DNA of 64,000 nt from Caldiserica bacterium UBA4770 (lineage in GTDB: Bacteria > Caldisericota > Caldisericia > Caldisericales > Caldisericaceae), in the NCBI GenBank assembly GCA_002403335.1, contig DHHO01000016.1, forward strand, positions 12,948 to 76,947, given 5' to 3'. Shown piece by piece: positions 17,846-24,936 of this stretch. The translations under genes were made by a program, and so were the position numbers. The notes beneath the pieces are model-generated. The model saw only the letters and a program-made list of their open reading frames with translations, was not told where the DNA came from and did no database searches. Numbering within the stretch: the first letter of the stretch is position 1; every line of letters begins with the position of its first letter.

Positions 17846-19887
17846 GGTTTATTTAGAAAAATCTCAGGTTTGCAAGATTCATCTCTACCTTTTCCCAAAA
17901 GCTCTTCATCGCATAGAGGACAGAACTCATGTCGCCCTCTTAGATACCCATGTTTAGTACAAACGCTGAAGGTTGGAGTAAGTGTTATATAGGGAACTTT
18001 AAAGTTTTCAAGAATCTTTTTCACAAACATCTTTGCCTCAACACCTTCATCAAGTGCCTCCCCAAGAAAGAAATGAATTGTCGTCCCACCCGTATAAAGA
18101 GACTGGATTTCTTCCTGTTTCTCTGCAACCTCAAACGGGTCATCTGTGTAATCAACAGGAAGCTGTGTAGAATTTGTATAGAAAGGCTCTGCCCCCGTCT
18201 TCCAACCCTCCTCGTCTGCAACAATTATATCAGGATACTTCTTTTTATCGGCAAGCGCAAGGGAATAGGAAGTGGATTCAGCTGGAGTTGCCTCAAGGTT
18301 ATAAAAGTGCCCCGACTCTTCCTGATACTTTTTAATCTTCTCCCTCATAAAGTTTAATGTTTTGATTGCAAATTCGATACCACGGGGACTTCCTATATCC
18401 TCTCCCAAAAAATTTAGAAGGGCTTCATTCATACCCACAACCCCAATCGTTGAAAAGTGATTGCTCCAGTAGTGCCCAGAGATTTCTTTAATAGGCTCAA
18501 GGTAAACCCTTGAGTAAGGATAAAGGCCTGCCTCAGTGAACTGCTCAACAGTCTTTCTCTTTGCCTCAAGTGCATCCTTTGAGGCATCCATAACCTCAGA
18601 AAGTTTATTAAAGAATTCGTCTTCATCTCTGGAAAGATACCCAATGCGAGGAAGATTGATTGTAATAACTCCAATACTTCCCGTAAGAGGGTCTGCTCCA
18701 AATAATCCCCCTCCCTTGCTCCTCAACTCCCTTAGATCAAGCCTGAGTCTACAGCACATACTCCTTGCGTCCTCAGGTCTTAAATCTGAGTTCAGGTAAT
18801 TGGCAAAATAAGGGATGCCATACTTTGCTGTGGCTTCCCACATTGCATCAAGAGATTCCCTATCCCAATCAAAATCGCCATCTATGTTAATTGTAGGAAT
18901 AGGGAATGTGAAAGGCCGTCCGTTACCGTCCCCTTCAAGCATAACTTCCCAGAAGGCTCTATTAATAATATCCATCTCCTGCTGGAAATCTCCATACTTT
19001 TCTGATTGCTCCAAGCCTCCTATAATTACACTTCTATCTTTGAGGAGTAGGTGTGGAACTACATCCATAGTAATATTAGAAAATGGGGATTGCCCGCCTG
19101 TTCTCATTGTCTGATTCATATTGAAAACAAATTCCTGTATTTCCTGCTTCACCTCAGCCTCTGTAAGATGGTCATACCTTACAAATGGTGCAAGAAATGT
19201 ATCAAAAGAACTGAATGCTACGGCTCCTGCTGTCTCGTTCTGAAGGGTGAACATAAAGTTCATAATCTGGCCAAGGATAGCTGAAAAATGCCTCGCTGGT
19301 TTAGAATATGACTTGCCCCTGACGCCGCCAAAACCCCTGCGAAGCAAACTTTCAAGATCCCATCCAACACAGTAAGCCCCAAGAAAAGAAAGATTATGAA
19401 TATGGACCCATCCATCCCTGTGAAGGGATGAAATCCTCTCAGGATAAACCTTTTCAAGCCAGTAAATCTGCTCAGCCTTGCCTGAAATATATGCCTTCAA
19501 CCCCTGAATTGAATAATCTATATTTGCATTCTCATGGATCTCCCACGTACTTCCCCCAAGGTACTCCTCAAGCAAACTGGGAGTAATATGTGTACCAAGT
19601 TCTCTGAGTTCCCTCCTCTTTTCCCTATAAAGAATAAAAGCCTTTGCAGTTTCATAAAAACCCTTACGCATAAGGACATTTTCTATTTTGTTCTGAATCA
19701 CTTCAATACTGAAAAGTTCTCCATCGTGTTCTGATTCAAGCTCTGTAATTACGATGTTTGAAAGAAATTCCGCAACGCCACTTCCATATTCATGGGTAGC
19801 ATTTCCCGCCTTGAGTATTGCATTCACAATCTTTGACTTATCAAAATCTACAACCCTTCCGTCTCTTTTTATTACTTTTTCTATCAT
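17842..19887 (-). CDS. nrdD: Anaerobic (class III) ribonucleoside-triphosphate reductase, catalytic protein without glycyl-radical loop
   Basis: Reduces ribonucleotides to deoxyribonucleotides without oxygen. The product begins with an ATP-cone (about 1-95, VIKRDGRVVDFDKSKI) that senses ATP/dATP, followed by the ten-stranded catalytic barrel with MRTGGQSPFSNITMDV and LFGADPLTGSIGVITINLPR. The end has the zinc-site cysteines of NrdD (CTKHGYLRGRHEFCPLC), then stops about 20 residues later, before the RxxGY radical loop that intact NrdD proteins carry. That loop is encoded by the 61-residue gene two places downstream. A GTG at 19896 is an alternative start; GGTGG is better placed for the ATG used here. 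Confidence 0.92.
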   Translation of the reverse strand: MIEKVIKRDGRVVDFDKSKIVNAILKAGNATHEYGSGVAEFLSNIVITELESEHDGELFSIEVIQNKIENVLMRKGFYETAKAFILYREKRRELRELGTHITPSLLEEYLGGSTWEIHENANIDYSIQGLKAYISGKAEQIYWLEKVYPERISSLHRDGWVHIHNLSFLGAYCVGWDLESLLRRGFGGVRGKSYSKPARHFSAILGQIMNFMFTLQNETAGAVAFSSFDTFLAPFVRYDHLTEAEVKQEIQEFVFNMNQTMRTGGQSPFSNITMDVVPHLLLKDRSVIIGGLEQSEKYGDFQQEMDIINRAFWEVMLEGDGNGRPFTFPIPTINIDGDFDWDRESLDAMWEATAKYGIPYFANYLNSDLRPEDARSMCCRLRLDLRELRSKGGGLFGADPLTGSIGVITINLPRIGYLSRDEDEFFNKLSEVMDASKDALEAKRKTVEQFTEAGLYPYSRVYLEPIKEISGHYWSNHFSTIGVVGMNEALLNFLGEDIGSPRGIEFAIKTLNFMREKIKKYQEESGHFYNLEATPAESTSYSLALADKKKYPDIIVADEEGWKTGAEPFYTNSTQLPVDYTDDPFEVAEKQEEIQSLYTGGTTIHFFLGEALDEGVEAKMFVKKILENFKVPYITLTPTFSVCTKHGYLRGRHEFCPLCDEELLGKGRDESCKPEIFLNKP

Positions 19888-20135
19888 ATCACCCACCAGC
19901 TTTACAGTATATCATATGCAAATATGAAAAATGAAAAAATACTAAGGTAAGATTCCTAACATGGGCATTGTCCAAAAACTGCTTAGTATTTCGAAAATTT
20001 AGGGTACCGCCTTTTGCAATATGCAAAGCAATTAGAAGAAACTCTCAAAATCAAGAAACCCGCTTTAAATCTAATGTTTACATCTTGAATTCCTCAAGCA
20101 ATCAATAAAATCGTGAAAATTCCCTCAAAAACCAC
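19888..20135. other. Intergenic stretch upstream of nrdD and the HU gene
   Basis: Divergent spacer. A TATACT at 19912-19907 (minus strand) could be a -10 for nrdD but has no good -35. I see no NrdR-box pair or riboswitch, and no convincing reading frame. Confidence 0.4.
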
Positions 20136-20163
20136 TTGACACGCGGGCAAAATCTGTTATAAC
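20136..20163 (+). promoter_or_regulatory. Promoter of the HU gene
   Basis: TTGACA (20136-20141), 16-nt spacer, TATAAC (20158-20163). The leader of about 45 nt ends in AAAGGAGGTGA, a near-perfect ribosome-binding site, suggesting strong expression. Confidence 0.75.
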
Positions 20164-20213
20164 ATAAGTAAGTTAGTATTTATGCATATTATAAAGAAAG
20201 GAGGTGAAAACGT

Positions 20214-20486
20214 ATGAACAAACCAGAGCTTGTTGCTGCAATTGCCGAAAAAACGGGTATGAAAAAGAAGGATGCAGAGGCAATGATCGACGCATTTGTT
20301 GACACCGTCAAGGAAGCGTTGAAAAAGGGTGACAAAGTTGCTCTCATTGGATTCGGCACATTTGCAACCAGAGAAAGAGCTAAGAGAAATGGTGTAAATC
20401 CCAGAACTGGTAAGAAGATCTCTATCCCTGCAAAGACTGTTCCTTATTTCAAGGTAGGTAAGGAACTAAAAGAAGCAGCAAAATAG
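20214..20486 (+). CDS. hup: HU-family DNA-binding protein
   Basis: Nucleoid-associated dimer that bends and compacts DNA. The 90-residue length and the sequence match HU throughout: helix region MNKPELVAAIAEKTGMKKK, the GFGTFATRERAKRNG strand, and the arm signature NPRTGKKISIPAKTVPYF, whose proline intercalates in DNA. It has its own strong promoter, an excellent ribosome site and its own terminator, so it is a single-gene transcript. IHF subunits are related, but the sequence is HU-like. Confidence 0.97.
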   Translation: MNKPELVAAIAEKTGMKKKDAEAMIDAFVDTVKEALKKGDKVALIGFGTFATRERAKRNGVNPRTGKKISIPAKTVPYFKVGKELKEAAK

Positions 20487-20507
20487 GTAACTCAAAGAGG
20501 AGTTAAC

Positions 20508-20539
20508 AAAATGGGGGGATTTTCCCCCATTTTTATTTT
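20508..20539 (+). terminator. Intrinsic terminator of the HU gene
   Basis: AAAATGGGGG (20508-20517) pairs with CCCCCATTTT (20524-20533) around a short loop and runs into a T-rich tail. The best intrinsic terminator in the window. Confidence 0.9.
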
Positions 20540-20616
20540 CATAAAGGATGAAGGTTTTTATGTAACTACTTAAACATTTTTTTTACAGAGAAGCCCTTCT
20601 TAATTGTATTCCACGT

Positions 20617-21000
20617 GTTGCCTCATATAATTTTCTATATGAAATTTATTTAATTGCTTCACTAAAATTATACACTAAATTGTTCTTTTTCACGCTGTTT
20701 TATATCATATGCTTTTGATAGTTTTCTCTGCAGTTTATCTACAAAGCAATTATCATTCTTTCTGTACGGCCTTGAACGTGTGAAAGTGATCTGTTCTCTT
20801 TTACAATATCTCAATAAGTGTGCATTGATAAACTCAGAACCATTATCAGAATCAATACCTTTGATGTCAAACGGAAATCTTTTTCTTATCTCTTTCTTTT
20901 GCAAGAGAATACCCATATCTTTGCCTTATTCTTTATAGTTCTTGTTTCTGTCCATCCACTGTATACATCCGTTACATCCAAAGAATAGATGAATCTAGTT
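20617..21000 (-). mobile_element. Truncated insertion sequence, copy 1
   Basis: Starts with the terminal repeat GTTGCCTCATATAATTTTCT and continues with the same next 40 or so bases as the miniature copy at 21705. Relative to that copy it lacks about 42 bp between two GTTCTTT repeats. It then carries the integrase core of the transposase, joined in frame to the C-terminal coding part by an internal deletion. No right end is seen; the element stops at the 28-bp direct repeat at 20992. It is not mobile on its own. Confidence 0.7.
20668..21000 (-). pseudogene. DDE (integrase-core) transposase, frameshifted and internally deleted
   Basis: Read on the minus strand, the first part (21000 to about 20915) encodes SLDVTDVYSGWTETRTIKNK, with the first catalytic aspartate. 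A frameshift leads into FDIKGIDSDNGSEFINAH, with the second aspartate and DNGSEF motif, then FTRSRPYRKNDNCFV. The next residues should be the rest of the catalytic core, but the frame jumps directly to DKLQRKLSKAYDIKQREKE, the tail seen in copy 2. The family is the rve-core type found in many thermophile insertion sequences. Clearly inactive. Confidence 0.75.
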
Positions 21001-21095
21001 AACTTTTTTTAAACTTCGCATTACTTCACACTGGTGCCTGGCACCAGTGTGTTGGAAACTAAAAAGCAATCTAGTTAACTTTTTTTAAACTTCGC
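20992..21095. repeat. 28-bp direct repeats flanking a 48-bp palindromic insert
   Basis: The 28-mer beginning AATCTAGTTAACTTTTTTTA occurs at 20992-21019 and again, identical, at 21068-21095. Between them are 48 bp with a perfect palindrome ACACTGGTGCC-T-GGCACCAGTGT at 21028-21050. The first repeat overlaps the end of the transposase fragment. The layout looks like insertion of a small palindromic element with duplication of its target. Confidence 0.75.
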
Positions 21096-21120
21096 TTTCC
21101 TTTTTCTACTACTTATTATT

Positions 21121-21600
21121 CTAAATTTTGCCAAATAGTTCCGAGAGGAGACTCCTTGCGTTTCCTATATCCCCGGAAAAATTAAACTGAAGTTTGGCTT
21201 CTGGCATGACAATCAAAAGACTATGAGGATCTTGTTTCTTAAAATCGTCCTCGTCTCTGTAACTCCTTCCCTCTTTCAATTGTATATTGACCACTGTGCT
21301 GGGTTCAATGGCAAATGTTCCCGGTGTTTCTTTTAAAATATCTTCGGGCAACATATCAAGGTATCTCTTGTGAAACGTTGCCATAGTGTTTGCAGATGAA
21401 AGAAATTGCTTAAATCTTCCTCTGCCTTCCTGTTTTGTCTCTTCAGCGCGTTCTTGAGCCTCTTTTTTATAGACATCCATTGAAAACTTTGCAACGATAA
21501 CTCTTTTGTTTGTAACAACAAGATTACAGCTCTCAGATTTAAATAGTCCCTTTTTTAACCCTGCATACGGAATAACCCCAAGTATTTTTTCTTCCTCCAT
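21121..21600 (-). CDS. PH-domain-like protein of unknown function
   Basis: Function not known. The 159-residue protein opens with MEEEKILGVIPYAGLKKGLF and NLVVTNKRVIVAKF, the beta-hairpin pattern of bacterial PH-like domains in which a membrane- or lipid-proximal strand pair carries the NKRVI phrase. A charged helical segment (about 45-75) separates it from a second beta-rich half ending in a short helix. AGGAGG lies a few bases before the ATG. It sits alone between two transposon remnants and may be a passenger gene or a resident gene hemmed in by insertions. Confidence 0.55.
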   Translation of the reverse strand: MEEEKILGVIPYAGLKKGLFKSESCNLVVTNKRVIVAKFSMDVYKKEAQERAEETKQEGRGRFKQFLSSANTMATFHKRYLDMLPEDILKETPGTFAIEPSTVVNIQLKEGRSYRDEDDFKKQDPHSLLIVMPEAKLQFNFSGDIGNARSLLSELFGKI

Positions 21601-21704
21601 ATCACTTCCTCCTTTGCTGTTAGAATTTACTTATTAATAAATAGTAACAAATATAAAGACCATTTGCAACTCTAAAACATTTTTAAAAGAAAGCAAATAA
21701 ACGT

Positions 21705-22145
21705 GTTGCCTCATATAATTTTCTATATGAAATTTATTTAATTGTTTCACTAAAATTATATACTAAATTGTTCTTTGTCAAAGAGGATATATTTGGTATA
21801 TTGGGAGATAGTTCTTTTTCACGCTGTTTTATATCATATGCTTTTGATAGTTTTCTCTGCAGTTTATCCAGTTTTCTCTTCAGAAGAGCAGGATTTAATT
21901 CATTGTATTCCTCTGTAAGTTTTTCTTTTATCTTCCATGGTATTTTATCTGATTCCATAATCCTCTGGTAAGGTGCTTTAGGTTTATCATATCTCTTTGA
22001 CACTTCTTTTATTACTGCTCTCCTTTCCTTGAGAGATAAACTCATAAAATCACCTCTTTCAAATACTTCCAAAGTTTCCTTTTTATTCATTTTATTGTAT
22101 TACCTCCTTTTTAAAATTTTCATATAGATTTTTAAGTGAGGCAAC
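21705..22145 (-). mobile_element. Miniature transposon (441 bp) with both terminal inverted repeats
   Basis: Left end GTTGCCTCATATAATTTTCT (continuing TATATGAAA) and, read inverted, right end GTTGCCTCACTTAAAAATCT (also continuing ATATGAAA) form 28-bp terminal repeats with a few mismatches. Inside is one reading frame made from the two ends of a transposase gene, with the catalytic core deleted. It is thus an internal-deletion derivative of the family also seen in copy 1, movable only by a transposase acting in trans. No target duplication is obvious. Confidence 0.75.
21734..22090 (-). CDS. Internally deleted transposase (N-terminus fused in frame to C-terminus)
   Basis: A 118-residue frame. 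Residues 1 to about 33 (LKERRAVIKEVSKRY) look like the start of an insertion-sequence transposase. Residues about 34-105 (YDKPKAPYQRIMESDKIPWK and KLDKLQRKLSKAYDIKQREKE) look like its end. The DDE core that copy 1 still shows is absent. The frame has stayed open across the junction. It may make a small DNA-binding remnant able to occupy transposon ends, but no activity can be claimed. Confidence 0.55.
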   Translation of the reverse strand: MNKKETLEVFERGDFMSLSLKERRAVIKEVSKRYDKPKAPYQRIMESDKIPWKIKEKLTEEYNELNPALLKRKLDKLQRKLSKAYDIKQREKELSPNIPNISSLTKNNLVYNFSETIK

Positions 22146-22150
22146 GATAC

Positions 22151-22179
22151 AATTTCGTATAGATTTTTGGTGAGGCAAT
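22151..22179 (-). repeat. Extra transposon right end adjoining the miniature element
   Basis: AATTTCGTATAGATTTTTGG followed by TGAGGCAAT repeats the right-end sequence of the miniature element a few bases after it ends. It suggests an earlier insertion at the same place or a one-ended remnant. Confidence 0.5.
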
Positions 22180-22239
22180 TCGCTCCATGCTTTTTTACGA
22201 AAAGTGTGTTAAAATATCTTGTTTAATCGGGAGAAAGAT

Positions 22240-23115
22240 ATGAGCATAAATTCAGAAATTGAGCTTGTTGCATTTGGAAGTTTTACAAATGATTTAATAG
22301 AAAATCCAGAAGGAGTTAAAGGATATTTTATTGGGGGAAGCGTCTGCTATTTTTCTTTCGCAGCAAAAGCCCTGGGTTTAAACGTCCTCCCTGTGGGGTA
22401 TATATCAAATGAAATTCAAGGCAAGGAATTGAGCCTTATCAAGGAAATGTTCGATACTTCCTACCTTACTTCCTCAGATGGCCTTTCCTTCCACATAAAA
22501 TATGATAAGGAGTGGAATGCAGAATACATTAAAGACCTTGCCGAGGAAACCGAGAGATTTAACTACAGGAATGTTCCCATTGCACCTTATGTCCATGTAT
22601 GTGTTATATCCAATATTGATCATCAACTTGAAATTATGAAGTACTTCAAAAGTCGGGGTTGTAGAGTTTCAGGAGGCACGTACCTATTGAGGGTAGAAAA
22701 GGATAGAGAGAAGGTAATGGCAATCATTGACACCTGCGACCTATTTTTTCTTAATAAGGTTGAAGCGGCGGCACTTTCCAGAGGAAAAGATATGAATGAA
22801 TTGAATGAATTTATGCTCTCCCTTGATAAAAATGTTGTAGTCACAATGGGAAAGGAAGGAGCAATGTTCTTTTCGGAAGGTAAGGTTTACACCATTCCTG
22901 CAGTAAATATAAAACCTGAAGATACAACAGGTGCAGGGGAAAGCTTTGCAGGTGGTTTCCTTGCATCATTTATAAGGGAACAGGACCCCATAAAGGCTTT
23001 AAAATATGGTGCAACTCTTGCATCATTTGCAATTGAGGATTTTGGAGTTTCAAAAATTAAGAAAATCAAAAGAGAGGATATAGAAAAAAGATTAAAGGAG
23101 GCTTACAATGATTGA
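22240..23115 (+). CDS. PfkB/ribokinase-family sugar or nucleoside kinase
   Basis: Cytoplasmic ATP-dependent kinase of the ribokinase fold, 291 residues, substrate unknown. The N-terminal GGSVCYFSFAAKALGLNV corresponds to the substrate-lid region and NKVEAAAL to the mid-domain motif. The second PfkB signature reads DTTGAGESFAGGFLASF; the usual GAGD has become GAGE, so the catalytic base is glutamate instead of aspartate. The ATG at 22240 is preferred over an earlier start because GGGAGA precedes it. The end overlaps the next gene by 8 bases. Confidence 0.85.
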   Translation: MSINSEIELVAFGSFTNDLIENPEGVKGYFIGGSVCYFSFAAKALGLNVLPVGYISNEIQGKELSLIKEMFDTSYLTSSDGLSFHIKYDKEWNAEYIKDLAEETERFNYRNVPIAPYVHVCVISNIDHQLEIMKYFKSRGCRVSGGTYLLRVEKDREKVMAIIDTCDLFFLNKVEAAALSRGKDMNELNEFMLSLDKNVVVTMGKEGAMFFSEGKVYTIPAVNIKPEDTTGAGESFAGGFLASFIREQDPIKALKYGATLASFAIEDFGVSKIKKIKREDIEKRLKEAYND

Positions 23116-24082
23116 AGTTAACAAAGACAAGGTGAAGGAGATGGGAGAACTTCTCAAACATCTTGACCTAAAATTTAATGTATTTCCCAAAATAAAAAAA
23201 GCAGGCTCAAGAGAGGAAGCAGAAAGGACTCTTACCCTTCTATTCTATGTAGATGCCATCTGCCACCAAACAAGAAAGTTTGAAGGTTATGTTGATGATA
23301 AACACCTTAAGGGCTGGGATTACCTTTTTGCCTGTTTTGAAAGAAAACTCAAGGAAGATGCCGACTTTATCAATGTTGACAGAATGAGAAAAATTACAGG
23401 AACACAATTAGGCGAGATCCTAATGGGCTCTGGAGAAAGATATTATGAAAGGGCATATCTTTTAAGAAATGCGGCAATAATCCTCAAGAGAGACTTTAGC
23501 GGTAGTGTAATGAAGATTAATGAGATTTCAGAAGGGTTTATCAAAAGAGAAGATGGGAAGGGTATGCATGACCTTATGAGAAGGTTCAAAGCATATTCAG
23601 ACCCTCTGGGGAAAAAGATATTTCTCTTCCTAAACTTTACAAAAAAGGTAGGATTTTGGGAGATTCGCGACCCTGAGAACCTATGGACACCTGTTGATTA
23701 CCATCTTGAGAGAGTCTCGCTGAGAATTGGGCTTGTGGATATCGATAAAAAGACTTTCGACAAATTAAGCAAAGGGAAAAAGGTCCCCCTTACTTTCGAT
23801 ATAAAACTAAGGGAAAAGATTGGAGGAAGTGTTAAAGAGGTTTCTAACATATCAAGGATACCGATAGAGAACCTCGATCAACTCTTCTGGTCGCTTGGAA
23901 GAAGCTTATGCCTGAGAGAGGGGCCATTCTGCGATGGGAGGGATATGGAAAACTGCACCCTTAAGGATATCACGGGGATCCCTTGCAAGAATAAATGCAT
24001 ATTCTCATCAAAATGCTCTGCCTACAAAGACCCAGGGAGAAAAGCACTCAAAGAATCTAACATCTATACAATTTATTACTGA
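23108..24082 (+). CDS. HhH-GPD-like protein with C-terminal cysteine cluster (possible base-excision glycosylase relative)
   Basis: Not firmly recognised. The 324-residue protein is helical. MHDLMRRFKAYSDPLGKKIF and LWTPVDYHLERVSLRIGLV resemble the helix-hairpin-helix region of archaeal and deep-branching glycosylase-like proteins. The last 60 residues contain six cysteines (LFWSLGRSLC, then C-x7-C-x9-C-x3-C-x5-C), as in iron-sulfur loops of the endonuclease III superfamily, with different spacing. It overlaps the pfkB-type kinase and is surely co-translated with it, hinting at nucleoside or nucleobase metabolism or salvage. A repair role is a guess. Confidence 0.5.
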   Translation: MIEVNKDKVKEMGELLKHLDLKFNVFPKIKKAGSREEAERTLTLLFYVDAICHQTRKFEGYVDDKHLKGWDYLFACFERKLKEDADFINVDRMRKITGTQLGEILMGSGERYYERAYLLRNAAIILKRDFSGSVMKINEISEGFIKREDGKGMHDLMRRFKAYSDPLGKKIFLFLNFTKKVGFWEIRDPENLWTPVDYHLERVSLRIGLVDIDKKTFDKLSKGKKVPLTFDIKLREKIGGSVKEVSNISRIPIENLDQLFWSLGRSLCLREGPFCDGRDMENCTLKDITGIPCKNKCIFSSKCSAYKDPGRKALKESNIYTIYY

Positions 24083-24093
24083 GCAAATATTAA

Positions 24094-24936
24094 CTAGATC
24101 ATCTCCCGAACAATTTCGGAGATATCAGGTACCTGACGCTCATAAAAGTAGTTATGGGTTCCTCTTATTGCCTCCTCAAAACTTTCCTCTTCCTTCTCAT
24201 AGAAGATACCAATGGGGATTCTATCATCAAACTCGAGAGATTTTAAAATGGCTTTCTCATATTGATCCGTCCTGTAATCTGTATCCTCAAGTTTATAAAC
24301 CCTGCTTCTATAAAAGGAATATGTGTCATTAAATGTAACACAGGGTTGAAGGATATCAACAAATGAAAACCCCTTATGAAAAATGGCTCTCTCAAGAATA
24401 TATTCAAGATGCTTTATATCCCCACAAAATCCCCTTGCAACGAATGTAGCACGAGCAACAAGCATAAGAGTAATAGGGTTTATCGGGTTTTCCACATTCC
24501 CGAAGGGCGTGGAACGCCCCTTAAAACCCCTCGGAGAGGTAGGGGTAAACTGCCCTGTTGTAAGCCCATAAACTCCATTATCATGAACTATAAGCTTTAT
24601 ATCTGTGTTCCTTCTTGCTGCATGAATTGTATGGCTCATTCCCTCTGCATATGCATCACCGTCTCCCACAAATGCAATGACGCTTAATGATGGATTTGCA
24701 AGCTTTATGCCTGTAGCAAGGGGTGGTATACGTCCGTGTGTTGCATGAAATGAATTGATATCATAATAATTTGTAATATACCCGTAACAACCAATTCCCG
24801 AAAGAATTACAATATTTTCTTTCTTCAGTCTCCCCTCATCAATGTTTTTTTCTAATACACTTTTAAAGGCATTGTATATGCCGAAATTGCCACACCCGGG
24901 ACACCACTGTATCTTCTTTTCAGTTGTAATGCTCAT
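24094..24936 (-). CDS. korB: 2-oxoacid:ferredoxin oxidoreductase, beta subunit (TPP-binding)
   Basis: Catalyses ferredoxin-linked oxidative decarboxylation of a 2-oxoacid (probably 2-oxoglutarate, or the reverse carboxylation) with the alpha subunit. The 280-residue protein has CPGCGNFGI near the N-terminus, the TPP signature beginning GDGDAYAEG, and HDNGVYGLTTGQFTPTSPRG, the usual KorB landmarks. The start overlaps the end of korA by four bases. No ferredoxin-like delta subunit is nearby, as expected for two-subunit enzymes. Substrate choice between 2-oxoglutarate and other 2-oxoacids is not certain. Confidence 0.92.
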   Translation of the reverse strand: MSITTEKKIQWCPGCGNFGIYNAFKSVLEKNIDEGRLKKENIVILSGIGCYGYITNYYDINSFHATHGRIPPLATGIKLANPSLSVIAFVGDGDAYAEGMSHTIHAARRNTDIKLIVHDNGVYGLTTGQFTPTSPRGFKGRSTPFGNVENPINPITLMLVARATFVARGFCGDIKHLEYILERAIFHKGFSFVDILQPCVTFNDTYSFYRSRVYKLEDTDYRTDQYEKAILKSLEFDDRIPIGIFYEKEEESFEEAIRGTHNYFYERQVPDISEIVREMI

